The translations under genes and the position numbers were made by a program. From the NCBI GenBank assembly GCA_963712465.1, contig CAVQHY010000004.1, positions 310,001-374,000 of the forward strand: a stretch of DNA of 64,000 nucleotides. Direction: 5' to 3'. The notes below the pieces were generated by a model. That model saw nothing but the letters and a program-made list of their open reading frames with translations, was not told the origin of the DNA and made no database searches. The stretch is from CAVQHY01 sp963712465 (lineage in GTDB: Bacteria > Actinomycetota > Thermoleophilia > Gaiellales > Gaiellaceae). Positions 17,914 to 26,937 of the stretch are shown piece by piece (position 1 is the first letter of the stretch; the number at the start of each line of letters is the position of its first letter).

Positions 17914-19398
17914 ATGCGGGCTGCCGAGGCCGCGTATCCGGGCTCGACGCTCGAGCTGATGGAGCGTGCGGGCGGGGCGGCTGCAGACGCGATCCTCCGC
18001 CGGTACGCCGCCGCGAGGACGTTCTCGGTCTGGTGCGGGACCGGCAACAACGGCGGCGACGGGTTCGTCGTCGCGCGCAGGCTCCACGAGGCGGGCCGGC
18101 GCGTCGAGGTCCGCCTGCTTGGATCCGAGGACAGGGTGGCGGGCGACGCGGCCGGGAACCTGCGCCGCGCCCGCGAGCTGGGAATCGTCTTCGCCGTCGA
18201 GTGGAGCCCGTCCGACGTGATCGTCGACGCGCTCTTCGGCACGGGCTTCGCCGGAGCGCCGCGTCCCGACGCCGCGAGGCGTATCGGGGAGATCAACGAG
18301 TCCGGCGCGCCCGTGGTCGCGATCGACGTGCCGTCCGGCGTCGACGCGTCGACCGGCGAGGTCGCTGGCCCGGCCGTCGAGGCGGCGCTCACGGTGACGT
18401 TTCACGGCCCGAAGGTCGGGGTCGTGGTCGCCCCGGGGCGGTTCTGCGCGGGACAGGTCGAGGTTGCCGACATCGGCATCGACCAGGACGAGGCGGCAAC
18501 CAGGCACCGCCGTGTCAACGACACGATCGTCGAGATGGTGCCGCGTCGAGACGGGCGCGCCAACAAGTACTCGGCCGGCGCCGTGCTGGTCGTCGGCGGC
18601 TCGCTCGGCCTCACGGGCGCACCGTGTCTCGCGGCCGAGGCCGCGCTGCGCGCCGGTGCCGGAGTCGTCACGGCGTGTGTTCCCGCCTCGCTCGGCCTCG
18701 TCTTCGAGCAGCGTCTGCTCGAGGTGATGACGCGATCGTGCCCGGACGTGGACGGCGTCATGACGGCCGCTGCGGCGGGCCCGGTGCTCGAGCTCGCTGG
18801 CCGCGTATCCGCCGTGGCCCTCGGCCCGGGGCTCGGACGGACGGACGGCGCGCGCGAGCTCGTCCGCGTGCTGCTCGAGCGTCTCGAGCTTCCGGTCGTG
18901 CTCGACGCCGACGGACTCTGGGCCCTCGAGGGTCATCTCGACTGGGTGTTCTCACGCGCCGCGCCGACGGTGCTGACTCCGCACGCTGGGGAGCTCGGGC
19001 GTCTTCTGGGGCGGGAATCGGCGTGGGTGAGCGCCCACCGGCTGCGCGCCGTCCAGACGGCCGCGGACGAGACCGGAACCGTTGTCCTCCTGAAGGGCGC
19101 GGACACGCTGGTGGCCGGGCCGCGGCAGGGCGTGCTCGTATCGGATCTCGGGACGCCGGCGCTCGCCACGGCCGGCTCGGGCGACACGCTGACCGGGATC
19201 GTCGCGGCGTTTCTGTCCAAGGGCATGACTCCGCGGCTTGCCGGTGCGGCCGGCGCCGCGGCGCACGGGCTCGCGGGGCGGCTCGCCGCCGAACGACACG
19301 GTGGCGCCGGCCTGATCGCGAGCGATGTGATCGACGCCGTCTCGCCTGTGCTCTCGTCGGTGGCTGGAATGCAGACGCCCCTCCGCGGCGTCGTCTGA
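17914..19398 (+). CDS. nnr: Bifunctional NAD(P)H-hydrate epimerase / ADP-dependent dehydratase
   Basis: Two fused domains. The epimerase (YjeF-N) has WCGTGNNGGDGFVVARRL and AIDVPSGVDASTGEV. The dehydratase (YjeF-C/carbohydrate-kinase-like) has LTPHAGELGRLL, VVLLKGADTLV and the catalytic ATAGSGDTLTGIVAAFL. Together they repair hydrated NAD(P)H. The first ATG is at 17914, but family-like residues PLYDAAE lie in frame just before it with no ATG, GTG or TTG. A CTG at 17854 preceded by AGGAG could be the true start, overlapping acpS. Confidence 0.93.
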   Translation: MRAAEAAYPGSTLELMERAGGAAADAILRRYAAARTFSVWCGTGNNGGDGFVVARRLHEAGRRVEVRLLGSEDRVAGDAAGNLRRARELGIVFAVEWSPSDVIVDALFGTGFAGAPRPDAARRIGEINESGAPVVAIDVPSGVDASTGEVAGPAVEAALTVTFHGPKVGVVVAPGRFCAGQVEVADIGIDQDEAATRHRRVNDTIVEMVPRRDGRANKYSAGAVLVVGGSLGLTGAPCLAAEAALRAGAGVVTACVPASLGLVFEQRLLEVMTRSCPDVDGVMTAAAAGPVLELAGRVSAVALGPGLGRTDGARELVRVLLERLELPVVLDADGLWALEGHLDWVFSRAAPTVLTPHAGELGRLLGRESAWVSAHRLRAVQTAADETGTVVLLKGADTLVAGPRQGVLVSDLGTPALATAGSGDTLTGIVAAFLSKGMTPRLAGAAGAAAHGLAGRLAAERHGGAGLIASDVIDAVSPVLSSVAGMQTPLRGVV

Positions 19399-20423
19399 TG
19401 CGGTCGGAGGTGACGATCGACCTCGGGGCGTTTCGGCGCAACGTCGTGCGCATGCGCCGGGCTGCGGCGCCCGCGGAGCTGTGGGCCGTGGTCAAGGCCG
19501 ATGCATACGGGCACGGCATGCTGGACGTCGCGCCCGCGGCGCTCGAGGCCGGGGCGTCCGCCTTGTGTGTCGCGACGGTCGGCGAGGGCGCCGAGCTCCG
19601 CGAGCACTTACCGGACGCCCGGGTGATCGTCATGGGACCGCTTGGTCGGGGCGACGACGCCGTTGCGCGCGCGGCCGCGCTCGAGGTGACCGCGTCGAGC
19701 CCGAAGCTTCCCGACGGCCTGCGCGTCCACGCCAAGGTCGACACGGGCATGGGGCGCTGGGGCATGTCGCCCGAGGAGGCACGGTCCCTTCCGACCGAGC
19801 GCCTCGTGGGTCTCGGAAGCCACCTCGCCACCGCCGACGAGCCGGATCACACCTTCGCTCTCGCGCAGATCGAGCGATTCCTCGAGGTCGCGCGTCACCA
19901 CCCCGGCGTGCAGCTCCATCTGGCCAACTCGGCGGCGACAGTGCGCTTCCCCGCGGCGAGGCTGCATGCAGTGCGCTGTGGCATTGCCCTCTACGGCCTC
20001 TCGCCGTTCGGGGACGATCCGGCTTCGCACGAGCTGGAGCCGGTGCTCGCCTGGCGGAGCGAGGTCGCGCTCGTGAGAGTCCTTCGGCCCGGCGAGAGCA
20101 CCGGCTACGGACGGCGCTTCGTGGCCGAGAGCCCGAGGCGAGTCGGGATCGTGCCGGTCGGGTACGCCGACGGCTGGCGGCGGGGGCTCACCGGAACGGA
20201 GGTGCTCGTCGGCGACGTTCGCCGTCAGGTGCTCGGGACGGTGTCGATGGACGCCGTCGCGATCGAGCTCGGCGACGAGCCGGCCGGAGCGCCGGTGACT
20301 CTGATCGGCGACGGCATCCTCGCCGAGGAGCACGCCCGCGTCCTGGGGACGATCAACTACGAGATCACGTGCGGAATCTCCTCGGCGCCCGGCCGCACCT
20401 CGCGGAGGGTCGTCGATGGATGA
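19398..20423 (+). CDS. alr: Alanine racemase
   Basis: 341 residues, slightly short for the family. The PLP lysine is in AVVKADAYGHG (Lys33). HAKVDTGMGRWGM and ALYGLSPFG are conserved, and the C-terminal catalytic Tyr region is replaced in part by GTVSMDAVAIEL; GTINYEITCGIS precedes the end. It makes D-alanine for peptidoglycan. The ATG overlaps the nnr stop (TGATG), so translation is coupled. Confidence 0.93.
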   Translation: MRSEVTIDLGAFRRNVVRMRRAAAPAELWAVVKADAYGHGMLDVAPAALEAGASALCVATVGEGAELREHLPDARVIVMGPLGRGDDAVARAAALEVTASSPKLPDGLRVHAKVDTGMGRWGMSPEEARSLPTERLVGLGSHLATADEPDHTFALAQIERFLEVARHHPGVQLHLANSAATVRFPAARLHAVRCGIALYGLSPFGDDPASHELEPVLAWRSEVALVRVLRPGESTGYGRRFVAESPRRVGIVPVGYADGWRRGLTGTEVLVGDVRRQVLGTVSMDAVAIELGDEPAGAPVTLIGDGILAEEHARVLGTINYEITCGISSAPGRTSRRVVDG

Positions 20424-21504
20424 GGCGATCGCACGCGCGGTCGCCGGCGAGGAGGCATACCTCGTCGGTGGGGTCGTCCGGGATCGGCTGCTCGAGCGAC
20501 CTGTGGTGGACATCGACGTCGCCTGCCACGACCCGGAGGCGGCGGCCCGCCGTTACCGGCGTGAGGCCGGTGGGGCGCTGTTTCCGCTTTCCGAGCGGCA
20601 CGGCGCGTGGCGGGTCGCGTCACGGGACGGCAGCACGGTCGACTTCACGCCGCTTCGCGGCTCGCTCGAGGACGATCTGCGCACGCGCGACTTCACGGCC
20701 AACGCGATCGCCGTTCCGATAACCGACGGCGAGCTGATCGACCCGTTCGGTGGGCGCGCCGACCTGGCGGCACGGAGGCTCCGCATCGTCTCGGACGCCG
20801 TGTTTGCCGACGACCCGCTGCGGCTCCTGCGCGCCGTGCGGCTGGAGGACGAGCTCGGCCTCGCGCTCGACGCCGAGAGCGCGGCAGTCGTCAGGCGGGA
20901 CGCCCAGCTCGTCGTCGAGGCCGCCGGCGAGCGCGTTCTCGGCGAGCTCGAGCGGCTCTCGGTCGACGGCTGGCACCGCCTCGACGAGCTCGGGCTGCTG
21001 GCGCCGCTCGGCGGCTCGCCAGGAGGCCTGGACGCCCACGAGCCGTTCGACTCCGCCGGCTACCACCTGGTGTGCGCGCTCGGCGAGAGCGTCCTGCGGC
21101 TTCCGATCTCGAACGATCTCCGCCGGCTCGCCCGGACGCTGCTCTGCGCCCGCCCGCCGGCAGACGGCTCGGCGCGCGAGATCTACCGCTTTCGCCGCCG
21201 GACAGAGCCATGGGCGCTCGAGGCGCTCGCGTACCTGAACGCGTCCCGGCTCGTGCCGGCGATCGAGCGCGCGCGTGCGGACGATCCGGTCGAGCCGCTT
21301 CTCCGGGGCGACGAGCTGGGGTTGCCGCCGGGACCCGAGATCGGACGACTCCTCGAGCTCGTCGAGGAGGAGCGTGCGGCTGGCACCATCTCGACGAGAG
21401 AGGAGGCCCGGGAGCTGGTGAGTCGATCGACTGGGCAGGCAGCGGGGTCGCGCCCGGGCGGGCGGGGATCCCGTGGGCGGGGGTGGGGTGGCGGGAGAAA
21501 ATGA
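20416..21504 (+). CDS. CCA-adding enzyme / poly(A) polymerase family nucleotidyltransferase
   Basis: 362 residues. YLVGGVVRDRLLERPVVDIDV is the class-II nucleotidyltransferase head with catalytic acidic pair (DID), and RTRDFTANAIAV and DDPLRLLRAVRLEDEL are the tRNA nucleotidyltransferase blocks. There is no HD domain. It may mature or repair tRNA 3' ends. The gene overlaps alr by 8 nt. Its last about 20 codons are a Gly/Arg-rich tail (GRGWGGG) encoded by a G-rich repeat also found at the end of the gene at 22815-24002, so the tail is probably not part of the ancestral protein. Confidence 0.85.
   Translation: MDEAIARAVAGEEAYLVGGVVRDRLLERPVVDIDVACHDPEAAARRYRREAGGALFPLSERHGAWRVASRDGSTVDFTPLRGSLEDDLRTRDFTANAIAVPITDGELIDPFGGRADLAARRLRIVSDAVFADDPLRLLRAVRLEDELGLALDAESAAVVRRDAQLVVEAAGERVLGELERLSVDGWHRLDELGLLAPLGGSPGGLDAHEPFDSAGYHLVCALGESVLRLPISNDLRRLARTLLCARPPADGSAREIYRFRRRTEPWALEALAYLNASRLVPAIERARADDPVEPLLRGDELGLPPGPEIGRLLELVEEERAAGTISTREEARELVSRSTGQAAGSRPGGRGSRGRGWGGGRK
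21445..21497 (+). repeat. G-rich repeat, copy 1, at the 3' end of the CCA-type gene
   Basis: Begins GGGTCGCGCCCGGGCGGGC and ends with GGGCGGGGGTGGGGTGGCGG. Copy 2 is at 23934-23990. The run of G tracts could form a G-quadruplex. Both copies are read in the same frame, giving a GRGWGGG tail. Confidence 0.6.
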
Positions 21505-22295
21505 GCCATGACGAGGTCACCCGGTCACGGTTTGCGGCGAGCGCCGATGCTCTCGCGGCGGTCGGCGCCGAACGCCTCGAGGGCACGCGCGAGCGTCTAC
21601 GACGTTTCGCCGACCCGCGCGGCGACGAGCAGGCGCTCGACGTCGGCACGGGCACCGGAACGCTCGCGCTCGCGCTCGCGCCACTTGTGCTCGAGGTCGT
21701 CGGCCTCGACCTGGTCACCGAGATGCTCGATCACGCGCGGGAAGCAGCCGCGGACGTGCCCAACGTGAGCTTCCTCGTGGGCGATGCGACAAACCTCCCC
21801 TTCGAGGAGGAGCGGTTCGACCTCGTCACGACGGCGCGAACCATCCATCACGTCCAGTGGCCGGAGATCGTGATCTCCGAGATGGCAAGGGTCGCCCGGA
21901 CGCGTGGGCGACTCGTCGTCGTCGATCAGATCGCCTCCGTCGATCCGCTCGAGGCGCTCGCGCAGAACCGCATCGAGCACCTTCGCGATCCGAGCCACGT
22001 GCGCGTCCTCGCCGACCAGGACTTCCGCTCGCTGTTCGACGCGCAGGATCTCGTTCTGCGCCGCTTCGAGACCGAGCAGGAGGATCTCGAGCTCGACCGC
22101 TTCCTCGATCTCGCCACCTGCGAGGGCGAGGCCCGGGCGGCGGTCTACGCTGAAGTCGAAGCGCTGATCGCGAACGGCCAGTCCGCGGGCATCGGGCTAC
22201 GGCAAGACCGGAAAGGCGGGTTCGCCCTCACGCTCACGATCGGCTGGTACCTGCTCGAGAAGGTGGCGCCGCCCGCTCCTACGACCGCCACTTGA
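21501..22295 (+). CDS. Class I SAM-dependent methyltransferase (UbiE/Methyltransf_11-like)
   Basis: 264 residues. ALDVGTGTGTLALAL is SAM motif I, VVGLDLVTEML the acidic loop binding the ribose, and FDLVTTARTIHHV motif II. The family methylates quinones, lipids or small molecules; the substrate here is unknown. ATGA overlaps the stop of the CCA-type gene, and the 3' end overlaps the convergent thioredoxin-like gene by 17 nt. Confidence 0.85.
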   Translation: MSHDEVTRSRFAASADALAAVGAERLEGTRERLRRFADPRGDEQALDVGTGTGTLALALAPLVLEVVGLDLVTEMLDHAREAAADVPNVSFLVGDATNLPFEEERFDLVTTARTIHHVQWPEIVISEMARVARTRGRLVVVDQIASVDPLEALAQNRIEHLRDPSHVRVLADQDFRSLFDAQDLVLRRFETEQEDLELDRFLDLATCEGEARAAVYAEVEALIANGQSAGIGLRQDRKGGFALTLTIGWYLLEKVAPPAPTTAT

Positions 22296-22797
22296 TCGTG
22301 CAGCCGACCGGCGGCGTCTCCTGGACGGCCGGGGCCTTGCCTGCGAGCGCCGCGTCTAGCGCCCGGCGAACGAAGGGCTCGGCGCCGTTCGGATCGGTGT
22401 AGTCGGAGTCGGGGGCGCCGTGGTAGACAAGTCGGTGGTCCGCGTCGAAGACGAAGGCTTCCGGCGTTCGCGCCGCGCTGTACGCGGCGGCGACCGCCTG
22501 GGACTCGTCGCGGAGGAACGGGAAGACGAAGCCTCGCTCCTCGGCGCGCTCGCGCATGTGGTCGAACGAGTCGCCGACGTGGTCGTTCGAGTTCACGGCG
22601 ACGAGTCCCGCGCGACCCTCGTAGTCGCGCGCGATGTCGTTGATGCGCTCCTCCCAGGCGACGACGTACGGGCAGTGGCAGCAGGAGAAGACGACCGTGA
22701 GCGGCATGCCGCTGTAGTCCGTGAGCGCATGATCGCTGCCGTCGATCCCAGGAAGCGAGAACGGTGGGGCCGCGTCTCCGAGCGTGAGCCTCGCCAC
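22279..22797 (-). CDS. Thioredoxin-like/peroxiredoxin-fold protein
   Basis: 172 residues. GDAAPPFSLPGIDG at the N-terminus and VVFSCCHCPYVVAWEERIND match the AhpC/TSA-like thioredoxin family with a CxxC-type CHC site preceded by another Cys. NSNDHVGDSFDHM and DADHRLVYHGAPDSD are further conserved blocks. It is probably a cytoplasmic thiol reductase or peroxidase. GTG start at 22797, with TAGCAT 6 nt upstream. Confidence 0.8.
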   Translation of the reverse strand: MARLTLGDAAPPFSLPGIDGSDHALTDYSGMPLTVVFSCCHCPYVVAWEERINDIARDYEGRAGLVAVNSNDHVGDSFDHMRERAEERGFVFPFLRDESQAVAAAYSAARTPEAFVFDADHRLVYHGAPDSDYTDPNGAEPFVRRALDAALAGKAPAVQETPPVGCTIKWRS

Positions 22798-22814
22798 GGA
22801 GGCATGCTACCCGC

Positions 22815-24002
22815 GTGCCGGTCCTCTACGACGCGGTCGCCCTGGGGATGGGCGCCTACACGCGGAGCGCGTTTCGCGTCCGGACGATCGGCGGGGAGGG
22901 CTTCCGCCTCCTTCCCGGCACCCTGATCGTCGTCACGCACCGACGCGAGACGGACGTCCCGGTGCTGTGCCCCTCGATCTACCGCCACGGACGGATGTGG
23001 GGGGATCGGCACCGCGTCGCCTTCGCCGCGCGCGAGGACATGCATGATCCGGGGTTCTTCGCCGGGTTCCCGAAGAATGAGCCTCGCTGGCTTCGCCGGG
23101 CAACCTTCCCGATCTCGATCGGCTCCATCCTCCGCCGCCGGCTCCTCGTCTATCCGATCCGCAGCGCATCCGCCGTGCGGCTGAACGACGTCTTCCGGCA
23201 GGCTCCCGACCTCTCGCTGGAGATGATCCCAGGGGACGCCGCCGAGGCATTCCGGCGGCGCGCCGCAGCGGTGGGGCTCCCCTCTCCCGTGCGGGGCGCC
23301 GACGTCGTCCGGGGCGAGTACGCCGACCTCCTCTGGCGGACGCTGACGCGGGCGGAGCTGAACGGCGCGTCGCTCGAGGCCGTCTGGAGCCAACGGGCAG
23401 CCCTCGCGATCGCAGACTTCCGGACGCTCGTCGACCTCGTCCGCAAGGGTGCGGTTCTGGTCATCTTTCCGGAGGGGCGCCCGTCGCCGGACGGGCAGAT
23501 CGGCCCGCTCCTGCCCGGCCTCGACGCGCTCGTGCGGCGAGCGAAGCCCCGCTGGATCCAGCCGGTCGGCATCGCCTACGACCCGCTGGTGCGGGGACGC
23601 ACGCGGGTCCTGGTCGCGTTCCCTCCCGCCGCGGAGGCACCCGCCGAGGGCGGCGCTGCGGCCGTCCTCGGGCTCCTACGTCACGCCGTCCCGCTGACGG
23701 CCGGGCAGGTGGTCGCCGACGCGCTCACCCGGGGGGAGCAGGGCGCGAAGCACATCGAGGCCAACCTGGCCGCCGCGGTTGTGGCGGCCGCCGCCGAGGG
23801 GCGGGCGGTCGAGCCGGAGCTCGAGCGACCCGAGGCACGACGGAAGCGTGTGCTCGAGGCGCTCGCCGCGGCCCGCTCCCAGCCCGGCCAGGTCGCCTAC
23901 CTCGCTCGCGAGTTTTCGAGCGCCCGCGAGGGGTCGTGCCCGGGCGGGCCTGGGCGGGACTACCGAGGGCGGGGGTGGGGTGGTGGAAGCGAGAGGTCTT
24001 AG
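22815..24002 (+). CDS. Acyltransferase of the PlsC/1-acylglycerol-3-phosphate acyltransferase fold
   Basis: 395 residues, longer than typical PlsC. HRRETD is the HX4D catalytic motif and FPEGRPSPDG the FPEG-R substrate motif. The central insert and the C-terminal helical part have no recognised domain. It likely acylates a lysophospholipid or related lipid. GTG start, divergent by 17 nt from the thioredoxin-like gene. The C-terminal tail (GRGWGGG) comes from the G-rich repeat at 23934. Confidence 0.75.
   Translation: MPVLYDAVALGMGAYTRSAFRVRTIGGEGFRLLPGTLIVVTHRRETDVPVLCPSIYRHGRMWGDRHRVAFAAREDMHDPGFFAGFPKNEPRWLRRATFPISIGSILRRRLLVYPIRSASAVRLNDVFRQAPDLSLEMIPGDAAEAFRRRAAAVGLPSPVRGADVVRGEYADLLWRTLTRAELNGASLEAVWSQRAALAIADFRTLVDLVRKGAVLVIFPEGRPSPDGQIGPLLPGLDALVRRAKPRWIQPVGIAYDPLVRGRTRVLVAFPPAAEAPAEGGAAAVLGLLRHAVPLTAGQVVADALTRGEQGAKHIEANLAAAVVAAAAEGRAVEPELERPEARRKRVLEALAAARSQPGQVAYLAREFSSAREGSCPGGPGRDYRGRGWGGGSERS
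23934..23990 (+). repeat. G-rich repeat, copy 2, at the 3' end of the acyltransferase gene
   Basis: Starts GGGTCGTGCCCGGGCGGGC and includes GGGCGGGGGTGGGGTGGTGG, nearly identical at both ends to copy 1 at 21445-21497, with a slightly different middle. Confidence 0.6.
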
Positions 24003-25024
24003 CCGCGAGCCTCTTGCGGCTCGGCCGGGTGCTTGCCGAAGACGCGCGGGAAGGCTGGCCGCATGAGGAGGAGGCCCATGATCGTGACCGGAATCACCGT
24101 GAGCGCGTGCATCGTGAGCACGTACGCGGTCGCCTTGTCGGCCGGGACGTCGAGGGTCTTCGTGCCGAGCAGCGTCAGGTAGTCGAAGGTTCCGATGCCG
24201 GCCGCGGTGGCGGGAACCGAGAGGGCGAGGCTACCGATTCCCTCGAGCAGGAAGTAGCCGCCGATGCTGAGATCGAGGTTGTACGCGTGGCCGACGACTC
24301 CGTACATGGCAACGTCGGCAAGCCACATCGCGACGGTGGTGAGAATCACGAGCAGGAGCCGCCTCCGTGCGGTGAATGCCGAGAGCCCCTCGACGAAATG
24401 CGCGGTCGCACGTCCGACTCGCCGGTGCCACTTCGGCGGCAGCCACTTCGTGACTCGCCACATGAACAGCTCGGCCCGCTCCGGGTCGCGGGCGGCCAGC
24501 GCGACGAGGAGCACGCCGAGAGCCGTTCCGACCGTCAGCGCGATCCCCGTGTAGAGCATCACGCCGCCGATTCCGACGATCACCGCGCCGAGGACGATCC
24601 AGGCCGCGAGCACGGCCCCGTCCAGGAGGCGTTCCGCAAAGAGGGTGCCGATGGTGAGAAATGGATGGACCGACCCGACCTCCCGCATGGACTCGATGCG
24701 CAGGAGGTCGCCGCCGCGGAACGGGAGGAGGTTGTTGGCTCCCCTCCCGACGCAGATCGCGGAGAAGAGCTCCTTCATCGGTATCCGTTGGCCGGAGCCC
24801 TCGAGCAGATATCGCCATCGCAGGGTCATGAAGAAGACGTTGGCGAGCACGAGGGCGAGAGCGGCGAGGATCGTCCAGCCGGGCAGCGCTGCGACCTCGT
24901 TCCAGGCCCGGCCGAGATCGACCTCGCGCAGGAAGAGCCAGAGGAACACGACGGTGACGGCCACGCCGACCAGGACGCGGACGAAGGTGCGACGCCAGCC
25001 ACGCATTCGAGTCGAAGTATTCAC
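23999..25024 (-). CDS. Flippase-like integral membrane protein (LPG synthase TM family)
   Basis: 341 residues with seven or eight hydrophobic helices. FFMTLRWRYLLEG, GRGANNLLPFRGGDLLR and the glycine-rich SVPATAAGIGTFDYLTLLG are the signature blocks of the lysylphosphatidylglycerol synthase transmembrane/UPF0104 family, probable lipid-linked substrate translocases. The stop shares bases with the convergent acyltransferase stop. Confidence 0.85.
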   Translation of the reverse strand: MNTSTRMRGWRRTFVRVLVGVAVTVVFLWLFLREVDLGRAWNEVAALPGWTILAALALVLANVFFMTLRWRYLLEGSGQRIPMKELFSAICVGRGANNLLPFRGGDLLRIESMREVGSVHPFLTIGTLFAERLLDGAVLAAWIVLGAVIVGIGGVMLYTGIALTVGTALGVLLVALAARDPERAELFMWRVTKWLPPKWHRRVGRATAHFVEGLSAFTARRRLLLVILTTVAMWLADVAMYGVVGHAYNLDLSIGGYFLLEGIGSLALSVPATAAGIGTFDYLTLLGTKTLDVPADKATAYVLTMHALTVIPVTIMGLLLMRPAFPRVFGKHPAEPQEARG

Positions 25025-25058
25025 GGTCCGGCGGGGGCATGGGAAACTCAGGCCAGCG

Positions 25059-25748
25059 ATGGCTGGGCGGCTCGTGTTCTCGGGACGGCGAGAGGTGGCG
25101 ATCGGCCTCGGCGTCTACGCGCTGTACCTGCTCGTTCGCAGCGCTGCGCTCTCGAGCGACGGGCCGGCCAGAGCCGACCGCAACGCTCGCCGGCTCGTCG
25201 CGCTCGAGCGCCGTCTGAGGATCCACGTCGAGGCGGACATCCAGCGACCCTTCCTGCCCTACCGGCGCCTTCTCCATGTGTTGAGCCTCGGGTACGCGAC
25301 GCTCAACGTCGGGCTCACCGTCGGCTGGCTCGGTCGTCTGTACGTGACCAGGCACCCGCGCTTCCACCGCTACCGGCGCGCGATCGCGGTGACGACGGTT
25401 GCCGCGCAACCCTTCTTCCTCCTCTTGCCGACCTCGCCGCCGCGCAAGCTCGAGCACCTGGTCGACACGATCGCCGAGGTCAGTGGCATCGACCTCGAGT
25501 CGGACTTCCTCGTCCGTTTCTACCATCCACTTGCGGCGATGCCGAGCATCCACGTGGCGTATGCCGTCGTGACCGCGGCGGGGCTTAGAGAGACGTCCGG
25601 GAGCGTCGTCGTCCGTGCGCTTGCCCCCGCGTACCCGCCTCTCGTCACGGCGATCGTCCTGATCACCGCCAACCACTACGTCCTGGATGCGATCGTCGGC
25701 GCGGGGATCGGCGCGCTCGGTCTTCGTGCCACCAGAGATCGGCCGTGA
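25059..25748 (+). CDS. PAP2-superfamily membrane protein (inositol phosphotransferase-like)
   Basis: 229 residues with about five hydrophobic segments. MPSIHVAYA is the PSxH phosphatase motif and ANHYVLDAIVGAGIG the HxxxD motif of the PAP2 superfamily. The RRLVALERRLRIHVE N-terminal stretch resembles the Aur1/Ipt1-type subgroup that transfers phospho-headgroups to lipids. The neighbouring flippase-like and acyltransferase genes fit a lipid or envelope role. ATG at 25059 is the first start giving the full first helix. Confidence 0.8.
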   Translation: MAGRLVFSGRREVAIGLGVYALYLLVRSAALSSDGPARADRNARRLVALERRLRIHVEADIQRPFLPYRRLLHVLSLGYATLNVGLTVGWLGRLYVTRHPRFHRYRRAIAVTTVAAQPFFLLLPTSPPRKLEHLVDTIAEVSGIDLESDFLVRFYHPLAAMPSIHVAYAVVTAAGLRETSGSVVVRALAPAYPPLVTAIVLITANHYVLDAIVGAGIGALGLRATRDRP

Positions 25749-25791
25749 GAAACGACGAGGGGCGGCCGAGGGCGCCGGGACTGTAGTCGGT

Positions 25792-26937
25792 TCAGCCGTC
25801 GAGGAAGACCGCGAGCGTGGCCGTGAACCCGTGCAGGAAGGTGCGGCCCCCGACCGGGCCGATCTCGCCGCCGCAGAAGAACCCCGCGACTCCGCTTCCG
25901 CCGATCGCGTCCGCGACGAGTCGCGCGTCGTGGTCGGGCTCGCCGAACATCGACGCCCCCCGCCCGTTGCACGTGAACAGGAGCGCGCCGGCCATGCGTT
26001 CGCCCGTCAGCGCCTCGCGCAGGGTCTCGCGGAGATCCTCGTCCGCCGAGGCTGCGTCGCGCACGTGGAACCGGAGCGTCTGCCCGATGCGGGCGCGCTC
26101 GCCGACCGCCAGCGCACCGGTGTCCTCGTCGGCGCCGAGGAGCCCGCGGATCAGGTAGTCGCCGCGTCCGTAGTCGGGCTTGTTCTCGTCGATCACGAGG
26201 CCCGCGAGGAGCCCGCGGGCGGCGAGCGCCTGCTGCTCGGGGGAGAGCGCGCCGATCTCGTGACGGAGGCGCTCGAGCGCCGGCACGCCGGCGAGCTCGA
26301 AGACGATGTTCTCGTCCGCCCGGGTGACGACGGCATCGTGGCCGATCGGCGCGCATCCCTGGGAGACGATCGTTCGGACCGGCGCGCCCTCGACGACTGC
26401 GCCGACGGCTCCCTCGCCGTGAACCCCGGTTCCCAGGACGAGCGTGCGGCCGCCGGGCTCGGCTCCCCCGACCGCGAGCCCGCCCACGACGGGCAGGCCG
26501 GGCCGCTCGTCGTTCAGCGCCTCGAGGAACGGGCTGGCGGGGAACGTGAACGGATCGACGAGGAGGGCGACGAAATCGGGCTCGGTGACGTCGGGGAACC
26601 CGCAGACCGCGCCTTCGTCGTCGGCGAACGCGTGAAAGCTCGTGATCCGGGCGCCCGGGAGCGAGGCCGCCCACACGGCGGCTGCGGGGCCGTCCTCCAC
26701 CTCTCGCTCGCCCCCGACGATCCCCTGGGCCACGCAGCCCACCAGATGCGCCGGCGCGAGCTCGACGCCGACCGCCTCGGCTGCCGCCTCGACGCCGTCA
26801 CGGTGCGACTGCGAGAGGAAGAGGAAGACGAGATCCGCCTCGTCGCCCACCAGCCCCGCCCGCGCCGCGCCGGCCGCTTCGGCGGCCGCTTCCGCGGCGT
26901 CCGGAGCGGTCGAGAGCCCGGCTCCGACGCGCGTCAC
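25792..26937 (-). CDS. FIST-domain sensory protein
   Basis: 381 residues comprising the FIST N-terminal domain (about 30-220: ADLVFLFLSQSHRDG, LVGCVAQGIVGGEREVE, GAVGAVVEGAPVRTIVSQG) and FIST_C domain (to the end: FTCNGRGASMFGEPDHDAR, GFFCGGEIGPVGGRTFLHGF). FIST domains are proposed small-ligand (amino acid) sensors. It is the last gene of a coupled operon: its GTG overlaps the SDR stop (GTGA). No kinase or cyclase partner is adjacent. Confidence 0.9.
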   Translation of the reverse strand: MTRVGAGLSTAPDAAEAAAEAAGAARAGLVGDEADLVFLFLSQSHRDGVEAAAEAVGVELAPAHLVGCVAQGIVGGEREVEDGPAAAVWAASLPGARITSFHAFADDEGAVCGFPDVTEPDFVALLVDPFTFPASPFLEALNDERPGLPVVGGLAVGGAEPGGRTLVLGTGVHGEGAVGAVVEGAPVRTIVSQGCAPIGHDAVVTRADENIVFELAGVPALERLRHEIGALSPEQQALAARGLLAGLVIDENKPDYGRGDYLIRGLLGADEDTGALAVGERARIGQTLRFHVRDAASADEDLRETLREALTGERMAGALLFTCNGRGASMFGEPDHDARLVADAIGGSGVAGFFCGGEIGPVGGRTFLHGFTATLAVFLDG

